64,000 nucleotides of DNA from Pelosinus fermentans DSM 17108 (lineage in GTDB: Bacteria > Bacillota > Negativicutes > DSM-13327), in NCBI RefSeq assembly GCF_000271485.2, contig NZ_AKVN02000001.1, forward strand, positions 934,001 to 998,000. Reading direction: 5' to 3'. The position numbers and the translations under genes are program-made. Shown piece by piece: positions 52,171-60,810 of this stretch. A model generated the notes under the pieces. It was not told where the DNA came from. It worked only from the letters and a program-made list of their open reading frames with translations, and did not search any database. How positions within the stretch are numbered: the first letter of the stretch is position 1; the number at the start of each line of letters is the position of its first letter.

Positions 52171-53016
52171 ATGGCTGAAAAACTGACGCAAGAACAAGTA
52201 TCCCAATTGGAAAAATATGCACAGTCCATTCGCTATAGTATTGTGCAAATGGTTACGGAGGCTCAATCGGGTCATCCAGGTGGTTCCTTATCAGCGGCCG
52301 ATATTCTCACAACATTATATTTTGCTGAGATGAATGTAAACCCTAACGATCCTCAGGCAGCGTCCAGAGATCGTTTTGTATTATCCAAAGGTCATGCAGC
52401 TCCTGTTTTGTATGCGACATTGGCAGAAAAAGGCTTTTTCCCAAAGGAAGAATTGCTCACGCTGCGTAGGATTGACAGTCGCTTGCAAGGACATCCCAGC
52501 ATGAAGAACCTGCCAGGTATCGATATGTCTACCGGTTCATTAGGACAGGGTTTGAGCGCTGCTGCAGGATTGGCACTGGCTGCTCGTCTTGATAATAGTG
52601 CAAGCCGCGTTTACACTGTCCTGGGTGATGGCGAGCTGGAGGAAGGTATGGTATGGGAAGCTGCTATGTTTGCTGCCCATTACAAATTAGATAATTTGAC
52701 TGCTTTTGTAGATTTTAATGGACTGCAAATTGATGGTCCTATTTCCGAAGTATTATCACCATTGCCGATTCCAGAGAAATGGGCTGCTTTCAACTGGCAT
52801 GTGATTCAAATTGATGGACATGACATACAGGCGATTTATGATGCGATTCAAACTGCTAAAACAATAAAAGGCAAACCAACGATGATTGTTGCCCAAACGA
52901 TAAAAGGCAAAGGCGTATGTGAAATGGAAAACATTGCTGATTGGCATGGCAAGGCTCCTACCCGTCAACAATGTGATTTGTTCCTGTCCCAATTAAATGA
53001 ATTAGAAGCACAATAA
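52171..53016 (+). CDS. tktA: Transketolase, N-terminal subunit
   Basis: 281 aa half of a split transketolase of the non-oxidative pentose phosphate pathway. SGHPGGSLSAADILTTLYF and the thiamine-pyrophosphate motif VLGDGELEEGMVWEAAMFAA near residue 150 are present. An AAGGAGG site precedes ATG 52171. The pyrimidine-binding half is encoded by the next gene after 55 bases; both must assemble to be active. Confidence 0.94.
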   Translation: MAEKLTQEQVSQLEKYAQSIRYSIVQMVTEAQSGHPGGSLSAADILTTLYFAEMNVNPNDPQAASRDRFVLSKGHAAPVLYATLAEKGFFPKEELLTLRRIDSRLQGHPSMKNLPGIDMSTGSLGQGLSAAAGLALAARLDNSASRVYTVLGDGELEEGMVWEAAMFAAHYKLDNLTAFVDFNGLQIDGPISEVLSPLPIPEKWAAFNWHVIQIDGHDIQAIYDAIQTAKTIKGKPTMIVAQTIKGKGVCEMENIADWHGKAPTRQQCDLFLSQLNELEAQ

Positions 53017-53071
53017 AAAATAGGCAGGTTCAAACCGACGTTTTGAATCAGCCGCTAAAGAGGTGTAGAGA

Positions 53072-54007
53072 ATGGGTTTAGCAACTCGTGAAGCATATGG
53101 AGAAATATTAAAAGAGCTTGGGGGAAAATATGAAAATATTGTTGTGCTAGATGCGGATTTATCCAAATCTACCAAGACAGCTGTATTTGCAAAAGCATTT
53201 CCTCAGCGTTTTTTTAACGTAGGAATTGCAGAACAAAATCTAATGGGCGTAGGAGCGGGTTTGGCTGCCGGCGGAAAGATACCTTTTGTATCTACTTTTG
53301 CCATGTTTGCTGCTGGCCGGGCTTTTGAACAAATCCGGAATTCGATTTGTTATCCAAAACTGAATGTTAAGATTGCTGCTACTCATGCTGGTTTAACAGT
53401 TGGTGAAGATGGAGCTTCCCATCAAGCCATTGAGGATATTTCTCTCATGCGCAGCATTCCGAATATGACAGTGATTGTGCCGGCAGATGCTGAAGAAACC
53501 CGGAAAGCGATTACTTTTGCAGCAGAATATGATGGCCCTGTTTATATTCGTCTAGGACGTATGGCAGTTCCCGATTTATTTGCTGCTGATTATACATTCG
53601 AGCATGGCAAGGCTGTACAACTTGCAGATGGTAAAGATGTTACTATTATTGCGACTGGCATTATGGTTGGTGCCGCAAATGAAGCTGCTAAGCAATTACA
53701 AGATGCAGGTATCAGCGCCAGAGTGCTGAATATCCATACCATTAAGCCAATTGACAAGGAAGCGATCATAAAGGCCGCTGCTGACACAGGCGCCATTGTC
53801 ACTTGCGAGGAACACAGTATCATTGGCGGCTTAGGCAGTGCTGTTGCGGAAGTACTGGTAGAAAACAGTCCTGTTCCTATGGAACGCATCGGTGTATGTG
53901 ATACCTTTGGTGAGTCCGGTATACCCAGCGCTCTGTTAAAGAAATACCACTTAACTGCAGAAGATATCGCTGCAGCTGCTAAGAAAGTAATTAGCCGTAA
54001 GAAATAA
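53072..54007 (+). CDS. tktB: Transketolase, C-terminal subunit
   Basis: 311 aa partner of the preceding gene. RFFNVGIAEQNLMGVGAGLA carries the catalytic glutamate that activates thiamine pyrophosphate; KIAATHAGLTVGEDGASHQA and the C-terminal transketolase domain (DVTIIATGIMVGAANEAAKQ, VTCEEHSIIGGLGSAVAEVL) follow. Together the two subunits interconvert sugar phosphates and supply erythrose-4-phosphate and ribose-5-phosphate. Ends at a strong terminator. Confidence 0.94.
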   Translation: MGLATREAYGEILKELGGKYENIVVLDADLSKSTKTAVFAKAFPQRFFNVGIAEQNLMGVGAGLAAGGKIPFVSTFAMFAAGRAFEQIRNSICYPKLNVKIAATHAGLTVGEDGASHQAIEDISLMRSIPNMTVIVPADAEETRKAITFAAEYDGPVYIRLGRMAVPDLFAADYTFEHGKAVQLADGKDVTIIATGIMVGAANEAAKQLQDAGISARVLNIHTIKPIDKEAIIKAAADTGAIVTCEEHSIIGGLGSAVAEVLVENSPVPMERIGVCDTFGESGIPSALLKKYHLTAEDIAAAAKKVISRKK

Positions 54008-54021
54008 ATACCAATACCAAT

Positions 54022-54066
54022 AAAACGCCCCTCGCATGCATACACATGTAGAGGGGCGTTTTATTT
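54022..54066 (+). terminator. Terminator after the transketolase genes
   Basis: AAAACGCCCCTC (54022-54033) pairs perfectly with GAGGGGCGTTTT (54051-54062) around a 17-base loop, followed by ATTTTCT. Confidence 0.88.
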
Positions 54067-54109
54067 TCTAGGGTGTGTCACCTTTTTTATTGTGTATGGA
54101 GGGGAAAGG

Positions 54110-54859
54110 ATGAAGGCATGGCGGGTTGTCAGTTTAGGCAGGCGGGTGCTGAGTAAATTAGCCCTTTGTATGATGGGCTTTATTGCCATGCTGAAGATGG
54201 GGTCTACAGTAGCGATGGCGGTATCGATGATCATTTCCATTCTGGTATATGCGATGGCTTTTGGACTAAAATTTGCTGTTGGGTTTGTAATCCTACTGCT
54301 TTTGCATGAATGGGGGCATTTGGTGGCATCTAAGGTTGTTGGTTTGCCTGTTTCACGTCCTATTTTTATACCTTTTCTTGGTGCTGTTATACGTATTAAG
54401 AAATTGCCGTTAAATGCCAAGATGGAAGCCAATGTAGCCATCGGCGGACCTGCCATGGGGACCTTAAGTGCATTGCTCTGTCTGGTATTTTACTTATGGA
54501 CGGACAGTTTACTAATGCTGGTGCTTTCGTATACAGCTTGTCTTTTAAATTTATTTAATCTGATTCCTTGCGATCCTCTGGATGGAGGACGCATTGCTGT
54601 TGCTGTAACCCACCGTCTTTGGTGGCTGGGAAGCCTGATTATTGGCATACTATTCTTGCAGACATATAGTTTTTTCTTATTTATATTCTTTTTGTTTTCC
54701 TTATACAGAACCTGGAAGAATGTCGATATTAAAGAGAATTATTCTTATTATCAGCTTACCATGAAACAGCGTTTAGCAGTGGGCTGGTGGTATTTTGGCC
54801 TGATTATCGTTCTAGGGGTCACGACGTTATATATTGGGGCAATCTTTCACGGCCAGTAG
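54110..54859 (+). CDS. M50-type site-2 protease family membrane protein
   Basis: 249 aa from ATG 54110, chosen because GGAGGGG lies 6 bases upstream; the GTG at 54092 is upstream of that site. The zinc site HEWGH (residues 66-70) lies within a membrane helix, and the third ligand is in NLIPCDPLDGGRI. Six or so membrane segments. It resembles SpoIVFB/S2P-type proteases without a CBS or PDZ domain. The substrate is unknown; sporulation or stress sigma pathways are typical for the family. It stands alone between a terminator and repeat R5. Confidence 0.85.
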   Translation: MKAWRVVSLGRRVLSKLALCMMGFIAMLKMGSTVAMAVSMIISILVYAMAFGLKFAVGFVILLLLHEWGHLVASKVVGLPVSRPIFIPFLGAVIRIKKLPLNAKMEANVAIGGPAMGTLSALLCLVFYLWTDSLLMLVLSYTACLLNLFNLIPCDPLDGGRIAVAVTHRLWWLGSLIIGILFLQTYSFFLFIFFLFSLYRTWKNVDIKENYSYYQLTMKQRLAVGWWYFGLIIVLGVTTLYIGAIFHGQ

Positions 54860-54940
54860 AGAGATAATAGGAAAATATCATTGAAATGTCATTGCTTCAC
54901 TACCGTTTGCAAATGACCAAAAGAGCAAATAGAACGATTT

Positions 54941-55024
54941 AAACCGCAGAGACGCAGAGGACGCTGAGGGGGATTTTTAACCCTATCTATCTTTTCTCTG
55001 TGTTCTCTGCGTCTCTGCGGTTCG
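54941..55024. repeat. Palindromic intergenic repeat, CAGAG subtype (copy R5)
   Basis: AACCGCAGAGACGCAGAG (54942-54959) pairs perfectly with CTCTGCGTCTCTGCGGTT (55005-55022). The inner parts of the arms continue with GACGCTGAGG and TTCTCTGTG. It lies between the M50 gene and ftsE; I see no other element in 54860-55218 apart from the AGGGAG site before ftsE. Confidence 0.88.
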
Positions 55025-55218
55025 ATTATCGGGCTTTTCTTGATAATGACAGATAGTGGAGCATATTCTTATTTGAGCAGCCTAATTTCTACAATTTACT
55101 ACTTTGTAAAAGTTGGATGATGAAAATTAATAGCAAAAAAAAGGGATTTAGCTATTAACGTCAAAGATTTAATACTAGAATTGAAATTTTTCTGGTAGTG
55201 AGGGAGAGTGACGAAAGT

Positions 55219-55905
55219 TTGATTCATTTAGATGGTGTTTCTAAAATTTATGACAATGGTTGTGTCGCCCTCTCTGATATTACGCTTGACATTCCAAAAG
55301 GTGATTTTGTATTTGTGGTAGGTCCTAGTGGTGCAGGTAAGTCCACCTTTATAAAGTTGATTTTTCGGGAGGAACTTCCGACAAAAGGTAAATTAATTGT
55401 CAATGGTCGTAATGTTGGTGAGTTAGAGCCTTCAGAGATACCATATCTGAGGCGTAATTTAGGTATTGTGTTTCAGGATTATAGATTGCTGCCAAATAAA
55501 ACCGTATATGAGAATGTGGCTTTTGCCATGCAGGTAATCGAGTCATCCCGCCGTGATATTCAAAAGCGGGTATCTCATGTATTGGACTTGGTGGGTTTAC
55601 GTCATAAAGCTAAGAATTTTCCAGGTGAGTTGTCTGGTGGTGAGCAGCAGCGTATTGCCATTGCTAGGGCGATTGTCAATAATCCCGTGGTGGTCATTGC
55701 TGATGAACCTACAGGTAATCTTGATCCGGAGACCTCTTGGGACATTATGAGAATCTTTGAGCGCATTAATCGGGATGGGACAACCATTGTCATGGCTACG
55801 CATGATAAAAGCGTAGTGGATGCTATGAAAAAACGAGTTATTGCCATTGAAAAAAGCCGTATTGCTCGGGATCAGGTGAAAGGGGTATACGGCTATGAAG
55901 ATTAG
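55219..55905 (+). CDS. ftsE: Cell-division ABC ATPase FtsE
   Basis: 228 aa from TTG 55219, which gives MIHLDGVSKIYDNG, the standard FtsE start and length; a GTG at 55198 would add seven residues. Walker A GPSGAGKST, Q-loop GIVFQDYRLLPNKTVYENVA, signature LSGGEQQRIAIARAI, Walker B VVIADEPTGNLDPE. With FtsX it activates peptidoglycan hydrolases at the septum or in sporulation. It overlaps ftsX by 11 bases. Confidence 0.93.
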   Translation: MIHLDGVSKIYDNGCVALSDITLDIPKGDFVFVVGPSGAGKSTFIKLIFREELPTKGKLIVNGRNVGELEPSEIPYLRRNLGIVFQDYRLLPNKTVYENVAFAMQVIESSRRDIQKRVSHVLDLVGLRHKAKNFPGELSGGEQQRIAIARAIVNNPVVVIADEPTGNLDPETSWDIMRIFERINRDGTTIVMATHDKSVVDAMKKRVIAIEKSRIARDQVKGVYGYED

Positions 55906-56782
55906 AACCATGGAATATTTTATTAAAGAAGCTCTTTCTTCTTTGAAACGCAACGGATTAATGAGCTTTGCATCCGTGACTACAGTAGCTTTATCCCTGC
56001 TCATTTTGGGGATGTTTCTGGTCATGGTACTTAACTTAAATAATATGGCTTCTGCATTAGAATCACAGGTGCAAATTTCTGTATATTTGCAGGATGGCTT
56101 AACGGATCTTGAAATGCGTGAGGTGGGAACCCGCATTACCAAGATTCCAGGCGTTGTGCAAGTGAATTTTGTAGGGAAAGAAGAGGCGATGAGTCGCTTT
56201 AAAGAGCGTCTAGGTGAGCAGCAGGGACTGCTGAATGCATTAGGCGAAGCAAACCCTTTACCGAATGCTTTTGAAGTAAAGGTGGACAAGACAGAACGTG
56301 TAAAAGCCGCCGCTCAGGCTATGATGCAGTTTAAAGGAGTAGAAAACGCTAAATTTGGTCAGGAAGTAGTCGAGCAGTTATTTGCTTTAACAAAAATGGT
56401 ACGCATTTTTGGTTTGATTATCATTGTATTTTTGGCCCTGGCCGCTCTGTTTATTATTTCGAACACCATTCGAATTACGGTATTTGCCCGGCGTAAGGAG
56501 ATTGGCATTATGAAATATGTAGGGGCTACCAATTGGTTTATTCGCTGGCCTTTCTTATTGGAAGGCATGATGTTAGGGTTTGGTGGAGCATTAGTTGCAG
56601 TCTTGTTTTTAAACGAAACCTATGGGGTTCTGATCCATCAGGTATATGAATCCTTAGCCTTTCTACCGCTAATTCCCCAATACCCGTTTATTACGAATAT
56701 TAGTGTAGTGTTATTAGTGACAGGAACAGTAATTGGTGCTTTAGGCAGTACGATATCACTACGTCGCTATATGAGAGTATAG
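55895..56782 (+). CDS. ftsX: Cell-division ABC permease FtsX
   Basis: 295 aa membrane partner of FtsE, with four membrane helices: FASVTTVALSLLILGMFLVM near the N terminus, then a large extracytoplasmic loop (about residues 55-160) that binds the hydrolase activator, then VRIFGLIIIVFLALAALFII and two more. The final SLRRYMRV is typical. The gene after it encodes an EnvC/M23-type partner, so this is a complete FtsEX-activator set. Confidence 0.92.
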   Translation: MKIRTMEYFIKEALSSLKRNGLMSFASVTTVALSLLILGMFLVMVLNLNNMASALESQVQISVYLQDGLTDLEMREVGTRITKIPGVVQVNFVGKEEAMSRFKERLGEQQGLLNALGEANPLPNAFEVKVDKTERVKAAAQAMMQFKGVENAKFGQEVVEQLFALTKMVRIFGLIIIVFLALAALFIISNTIRITVFARRKEIGIMKYVGATNWFIRWPFLLEGMMLGFGGALVAVLFLNETYGVLIHQVYESLAFLPLIPQYPFITNISVVLLVTGTVIGALGSTISLRRYMRV

Positions 56783-56802
56783 AGGGTAGCAGGAGGGATT
56801 GG

Positions 56803-57924
56803 ATGTTTAAAAAGTATTTAGCCATGGGCTTAGCAGCTGTGGTAATGTGCGTGGCGATTGGCCCTGCATTAGCCAATGAGTTGGCAGAACAGCAGCAGCA
56901 GGTTCAGCAGCAGATGCAGATTCAGCAGGAGAAAGCTGCTGAGGCCAAACAGAAGGTCAATAGTGTTGCTGATCAATTACATAAAGTGCAGATCCAGCTG
57001 GATAACGCCCAGGGAGATTATAATGCGATTCAGGCAAAGCGAAATGCAACGGAAGAATTGATTGCTGTAAATACGGTTGTTTTAGAGAAAGCCGAAAAAA
57101 ATCTATCTGAGCGCAGTTTAATATTGAATAAACGGATTCGCGATATTTACCAAAATGGTCAGTTAAGTTATTTGGATGTTTTATTTGGCGCCAATGATTT
57201 TAGCGATTTTACCACTCGTATGGATCTTTTGAAACGGATCATGGATAAAGATATTGAATTGATTGTAAAAGTGAAAGCAGAACGACAATTGGTGCTGCAA
57301 AAGAGAGCTGAATTAGAAAGTGATAAGGCTGCTATTTTACAATTAGAAAAAGCAGCCATTGAAAAGAAAAAAATCATTGAGTCCAGTAAGAAAGAAAGAG
57401 AAGCTGTTTTGGCAGCGGCTGTTAATGAACGGGATACAGCAGAACAGTCCTATCAGGAACTTTTAGAAACTTCCCGTAAAATTGAGCAGATGATAAGGCG
57501 CAGTCAAGGTGGAAAACAAGGACCTAGCGGCGGAACAGGGGCTCTGATGTGGCCTACAGATGTTACGGAAATTACTTCACCCTATGGCTGGCGTACGCAC
57601 CCGATTTTTGGCACATCCCTTTATCACAGTGGTATTGATATTGGAGCTGATTATGGGGATTCCGTACGGGCTGCTGATAGTGGAGTGGTGATTTATGCAG
57701 ATTGGATGGGTGGTTACGGTAAGGCCGTGATCATTGAACATGGAAATGGTATCTCTACGTTATATGGGCATAATTCGGAACTGCTCGTAGTAGAAGGGCA
57801 AAGAGTGCGTAAAGGAGAAGTGATTTCTCGCGTAGGTTCAACAGGGTATTCTACCGGACCTCATTTGCATTTTGAAGTCCGTGAAAATGGTTCACCTACC
57901 AACCCGATGGGTTATTTGCCCTAA
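56803..57924 (+). CDS. Murein hydrolase activator / M23 peptidase with coiled coil
   Basis: 373 aa. Signal peptide (LAMGLAAVVMCVAIGPALAN), then a coiled coil of about 190 residues beginning LAEQQQQVQQQMQIQQEKAA, then an M23 LytM domain from about residue 250: SPYGWRTHPIFGTSLYHSGIDI (first ligands H and D, quoted in part), and the GPHLHFEVRENG motif. All four zinc ligands appear present, so it may be an active endopeptidase, unlike E. coli EnvC. The coiled coil should bind the FtsX loop. GGAGGG is the ribosome site. Confidence 0.9.
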   Translation: MFKKYLAMGLAAVVMCVAIGPALANELAEQQQQVQQQMQIQQEKAAEAKQKVNSVADQLHKVQIQLDNAQGDYNAIQAKRNATEELIAVNTVVLEKAEKNLSERSLILNKRIRDIYQNGQLSYLDVLFGANDFSDFTTRMDLLKRIMDKDIELIVKVKAERQLVLQKRAELESDKAAILQLEKAAIEKKKIIESSKKEREAVLAAAVNERDTAEQSYQELLETSRKIEQMIRRSQGGKQGPSGGTGALMWPTDVTEITSPYGWRTHPIFGTSLYHSGIDIGADYGDSVRAADSGVVIYADWMGGYGKAVIIEHGNGISTLYGHNSELLVVEGQRVRKGEVISRVGSTGYSTGPHLHFEVRENGSPTNPMGYLP

Positions 57925-57940
57925 ATGTAAATAGCATCAC

Positions 57941-57971
57941 CATAAGGGTACCCGCGGTGGGTGCCCTTATG
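57941..57971 (+). terminator. Stem-loop between the M23 peptidase gene and ctpA
   Basis: CATAAGGG with ACCC (57941-57953) pairs with GGGT and CCCTTATG (57958-57971) around GCGGT. No T-run follows, so it may be only a partial terminator. Confidence 0.45.
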
Positions 57972-58083
57972 GAATATTTCATGGAATTTCTACATATATT
58001 TAATTATGTGTGTTTTCATAGAGAAGAAAGTAGCGAAATTTGAAAGGGTATTCAAATTTCTAATTTGGAATTGGGGTGTATAG

Positions 58084-59226
58084 ATGAGTCGTCGTAAGAT
58101 TATCGTATCAGCCATTTTATTAGTTGTCTTTACCTTTACGGTAACAGCTGGCGGATTTTTATATCTGTTAAAGGGAAATTCTTCCGATGTTGTAAGTACC
58201 TTAAAGTTTTTCAGGGCCTTGCAGGTTGTGAAAGCCCGCTATGTAGAGCAAGTGGATACAGAGACCTTGGTAGCTGGGGCTGTCAAGGGAATGGTCAGCT
58301 CTTTAGGAGATCCCCATTCCATTTATATGGATGCCAAGATGTATAAGGACTTTATGGTAGAAACAGAAGGTTCTTTTGGCGGCGTGGGTATGGTTTTGGG
58401 AGTAAAAGATAAGACCTTGACGGTTGTTTCGCCGATTGAAGGCACGCCCAGTGATAAAGCTGGAATCAAAAGCGGAGATCAAATCCTTCAAATTGACGGT
58501 AAAGATACGAAAGATATGGCCTTAGATGAAGCCGTCAGTAAAATTCGCGGGCCTGAGGGGACTACTGTCAGTTTAGCCGTTCGTCATGAAAGTGAACCTG
58601 TAAAAGAGATTGCTTTGACCCGGTCTAACATCCAAATTAAAACCGTAGCAGGTAAAATGCTTCCCGATAAGATTGGTTATATCCGAATATCCATGTTTAA
58701 TGACAACACAGGCAATGATTTTGCTCAGAAGTATAAAGAACTGGAAGCAGAAGGTATGAAAAGCATTATTCTTGATCTTCGGGATAATCCAGGCGGCTTA
58801 TTAGAGGAAAGTGTTAAGGTTGCCAGTAAATTTGTGCCCAAAGGACCCGTTGTTTCTGTTGTTACCCGGGATGGGCATCGAGAGACTCATTCTTCTAATT
58901 TAGAGGCGGTTAAATATCCTGTAGCTGTGTTGGTTAACGGTGGCAGCGCCAGTGCCTCAGAGATTGTGTCTGGAGCAATTCAGGATACAGCATCTGGAAC
59001 GTTAATTGGTACAAAGACATATGGTAAAGGGTCAGTGCAAACCGTGCTTCGCTTAGACAGCGGCGCCATTAAATTGACCATTGCCAAATACTTGACACCA
59101 AATGATCGCTCCATAAATGGCATTGGTATTGAACCGGATATAAAAGTGGAAATGGATAAGGATGCAAAGTCAGATGTACAATTAGACAAAGCCATTGACT
59201 TTGTAAAAGAAAAGATGGGAAAATAA
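58084..59226 (+). CDS. ctpA: Carboxyl-terminal processing protease (S41)
   Basis: 380 aa. One N-terminal membrane segment (IIVSAILLVVFTFTVTAGGF) exports or anchors it. The PDZ domain (GVGMVLGVKDKTLTVVSPIE, AGIKSGDQILQIDGKDTKDM) spans about residues 95-180. The catalytic serine is in NGGSASASEIVSGA and the lysine in TKTYGKGSVQTVL. CtpA/CtpB proteases process envelope and sporulation signal proteins. It is co-directional with ftsEX and the M23 gene. Confidence 0.93.
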   Translation: MSRRKIIVSAILLVVFTFTVTAGGFLYLLKGNSSDVVSTLKFFRALQVVKARYVEQVDTETLVAGAVKGMVSSLGDPHSIYMDAKMYKDFMVETEGSFGGVGMVLGVKDKTLTVVSPIEGTPSDKAGIKSGDQILQIDGKDTKDMALDEAVSKIRGPEGTTVSLAVRHESEPVKEIALTRSNIQIKTVAGKMLPDKIGYIRISMFNDNTGNDFAQKYKELEAEGMKSIILDLRDNPGGLLEESVKVASKFVPKGPVVSVVTRDGHRETHSSNLEAVKYPVAVLVNGGSASASEIVSGAIQDTASGTLIGTKTYGKGSVQTVLRLDSGAIKLTIAKYLTPNDRSINGIGIEPDIKVEMDKDAKSDVQLDKAIDFVKEKMGK

Positions 59227-59232
59227 AGGATC

Positions 59233-59261
59233 GCGGCTGGCTTTTGCTTAGCCGCTTTTTT
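59233..59261 (+). terminator. Terminator after ctpA
   Basis: GCGGCT (59233-59238) pairs with AGCCGC (59250-59255) and six T residues follow. Confidence 0.8.
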
Positions 59262-59272
59262 CTAAGGGCCAA

Positions 59273-59365
59273 AAAAGTAATGAACCGCGAAGTCGCGAAG
59301 ATACACGAAGAACGCGAAGAGGTATATATTTAGTCTTCGCGTCTTCGCGTTTCAAAATGTTTTAT
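59273..59365. repeat. Palindromic intergenic repeat, GAAG subtype (copy R6)
   Basis: TGAACCGCGAAGTCGCGAAG (from 59281) pairs with CTTCGCGTCTTCGCGTTTCA (59335-59354) with two mismatches. The left flank AAAAAAGTAA and right flank AAATGTTTTATTTTTT match those of R2. It lies between the ctpA terminator and the PDZ gene. Confidence 0.85.
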
Positions 59366-59417
59366 TTTTTAGGCCTCGTAATGTTCTTGTTATCAGAATT
59401 TGATTAGAGGTGAAGTT

Positions 59418-60662
59418 ATGTTCCCGTGGCAGGAATTAATACGGCTTTCTGTTGGCGGTGTGGTAGCTGCTTTCTTTGAGCCAATATTTTGGATGATCAT
59501 TGCCTTAGTTGGCTTTCAATACTGGAAACTGCAGAAAAGTCAGCAGCGTATGTTTGGTGTATGCGGCTTTTCTTTGACTCAGCAGATTGCCTTAGCCATT
59601 TCTCTGGGGAGTATCGGCGGCATTATGGGAACATTCCTGCTGACGCTGGTAGGCCTCAATGTAGATCAATTGGGCCTTGCGTATATTTGGCCGGTAGCGA
59701 TACTGCTGATGATGGTCAATATGCGATTTCTATGTTTTGCTTATGCCGGAGGCGTGGTGGCTTTATCTAAAGTATTATTTGGCTGGCCCAATGTTGACGT
59801 ATCCCAGGTATTAGTATTGGTAGCAGTTCTTCATATCACAGAAAGTATTTTAATCGCGATTAGTGGAATTTATGGCAGTATGCCGATTATTTTAAAGCGT
59901 AAAAATGGACAATTAGTCGGGGCCTTTAATCTGCAAAACTTTTGGCCTCTTCCTCTTTTATTAATGTCAGCAGTTGCAGTTCCAGAGTTGAAAGTACCTG
60001 AGGGTGTCTTAGACATGCCGGATTGGTGGCCCTTGCTGCCAGTCCAAGGAGTACTGCCGGAGGGACATATTTGGATGTATGCCATGGTATCAGTAGTGGC
60101 TGCTTTAGGATATACAGACATTGCAGTAGCCAGTTCACCACAAATGCGCCGCCGTAAATCCGCTTTGCATTTGGGACTTTATAGTATTGTACTGCTTGCC
60201 CTCGCTCTGTTGTCGGTTCATTATAAATGGCTGCAGGCAGTGGCGGCGATGGTGTCTTTCTTAGGTCATGAGATGCTGATTCAGATCGACAGCCGCCAGG
60301 AGTTAGAGGGACTTCCCCGTTATGTGCCTCCTGCCAAAGGTCTTATGGTATTAGATACGGTAGTGGATACACCTGCACAAAAGGCAGGGATAAAATCAGG
60401 CGATATTCTCCTGAAGCTGCATAATCTGACCATTGATACTAAGGAGCAGTTAGCAGAAGCTATTTATTTTGCTCCCCCTGTATTTATAATGGAAATCCTG
60501 CGTGACGACCGCAGGATCGAAAAAAAAGTGAAATTTACTCAAAATCATAAAATGTTAGGTGTAATCTTAGTGCCGGAGGGCAATGAATTATATTATGTTC
60601 AATTAGCAGAAGATAAATTTTGGCTATGGGAAAAAGCAAAAGGGATATGGGGAAAAAAATAA
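59418..60662 (+). CDS. Polytopic membrane protein with C-terminal PDZ domain
   Basis: 414 aa from ATG 59418, chosen for the AGAGGTGA site just before it; the TTG at 59400 is upstream of that site. About eight membrane helices (AAFFEPIFWMIIALVGFQYW, LAISLGSIGGIMGTFLLTLV and others) fill residues 1-300. The PDZ domain follows (GLMVLDTVVDTPAQKAGIKS, GDILLKLHNLTIDTKEQLAE). It matches the cell-division topological-determinant-like MinJ pattern of a multi-helix protein with a PDZ tail, but I cannot assign it to MinJ with confidence. Confidence 0.75.
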   Translation: MFPWQELIRLSVGGVVAAFFEPIFWMIIALVGFQYWKLQKSQQRMFGVCGFSLTQQIALAISLGSIGGIMGTFLLTLVGLNVDQLGLAYIWPVAILLMMVNMRFLCFAYAGGVVALSKVLFGWPNVDVSQVLVLVAVLHITESILIAISGIYGSMPIILKRKNGQLVGAFNLQNFWPLPLLLMSAVAVPELKVPEGVLDMPDWWPLLPVQGVLPEGHIWMYAMVSVVAALGYTDIAVASSPQMRRRKSALHLGLYSIVLLALALLSVHYKWLQAVAAMVSFLGHEMLIQIDSRQELEGLPRYVPPAKGLMVLDTVVDTPAQKAGIKSGDILLKLHNLTIDTKEQLAEAIYFAPPVFIMEILRDDRRIEKKVKFTQNHKMLGVILVPEGNELYYVQLAEDKFWLWEKAKGIWGKK

Positions 60663-60734
60663 CAAAAAAATGTAATGTTTATTATTAAAGAATTATTATA
60701 TAATGAATTTACATTCAATCGATTTCATAGAAGT

Positions 60735-60763
60735 TTGACCGAACGTATGTACTGTGATAAAAT
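60735..60763 (+). promoter_or_regulatory. Promoter of uvrB
   Basis: TTGACC (60735-60740) and TAAAAT (60758-60763) with a 17-base spacer. The spacer is almost entirely occupied by one LexA-like half of the palindrome below. Confidence 0.72.
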
Positions 60764-60779
60764 TACAGTACATACGTTC
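60741..60779. promoter_or_regulatory. LexA (SOS) operator pair at the uvrB promoter
   Basis: GAACGTATGTACTGT (60741-60755) and ACAGTACATACGTTC (60765-60779) are perfect inverted complements. Each contains CGAAC/GAAC-GTAT-GTAC, close to the Gram-positive LexA box CGAAC-N4-GTTYG. The palindrome lies over the spacer and -10 box, so a repressor bound there would block uvrB until DNA damage. Confidence 0.75.
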
Positions 60780-60810
60780 TAATGAATATTTGTAAAGACT
60801 GGTGATGTTT

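Noticed and set aside
53590-54045. 151-codon minus-strand frame inside the transketolase C-terminal gene
   Set aside because: Low-complexity Ala/Ser/Pro translation typical of antisense of a coding gene, with no ribosome site.
55597-56289. 230-codon minus-strand frame opposite ftsE-ftsX
   Set aside because: It spans the junction of two certain genes on the other strand and has no initiation signal.
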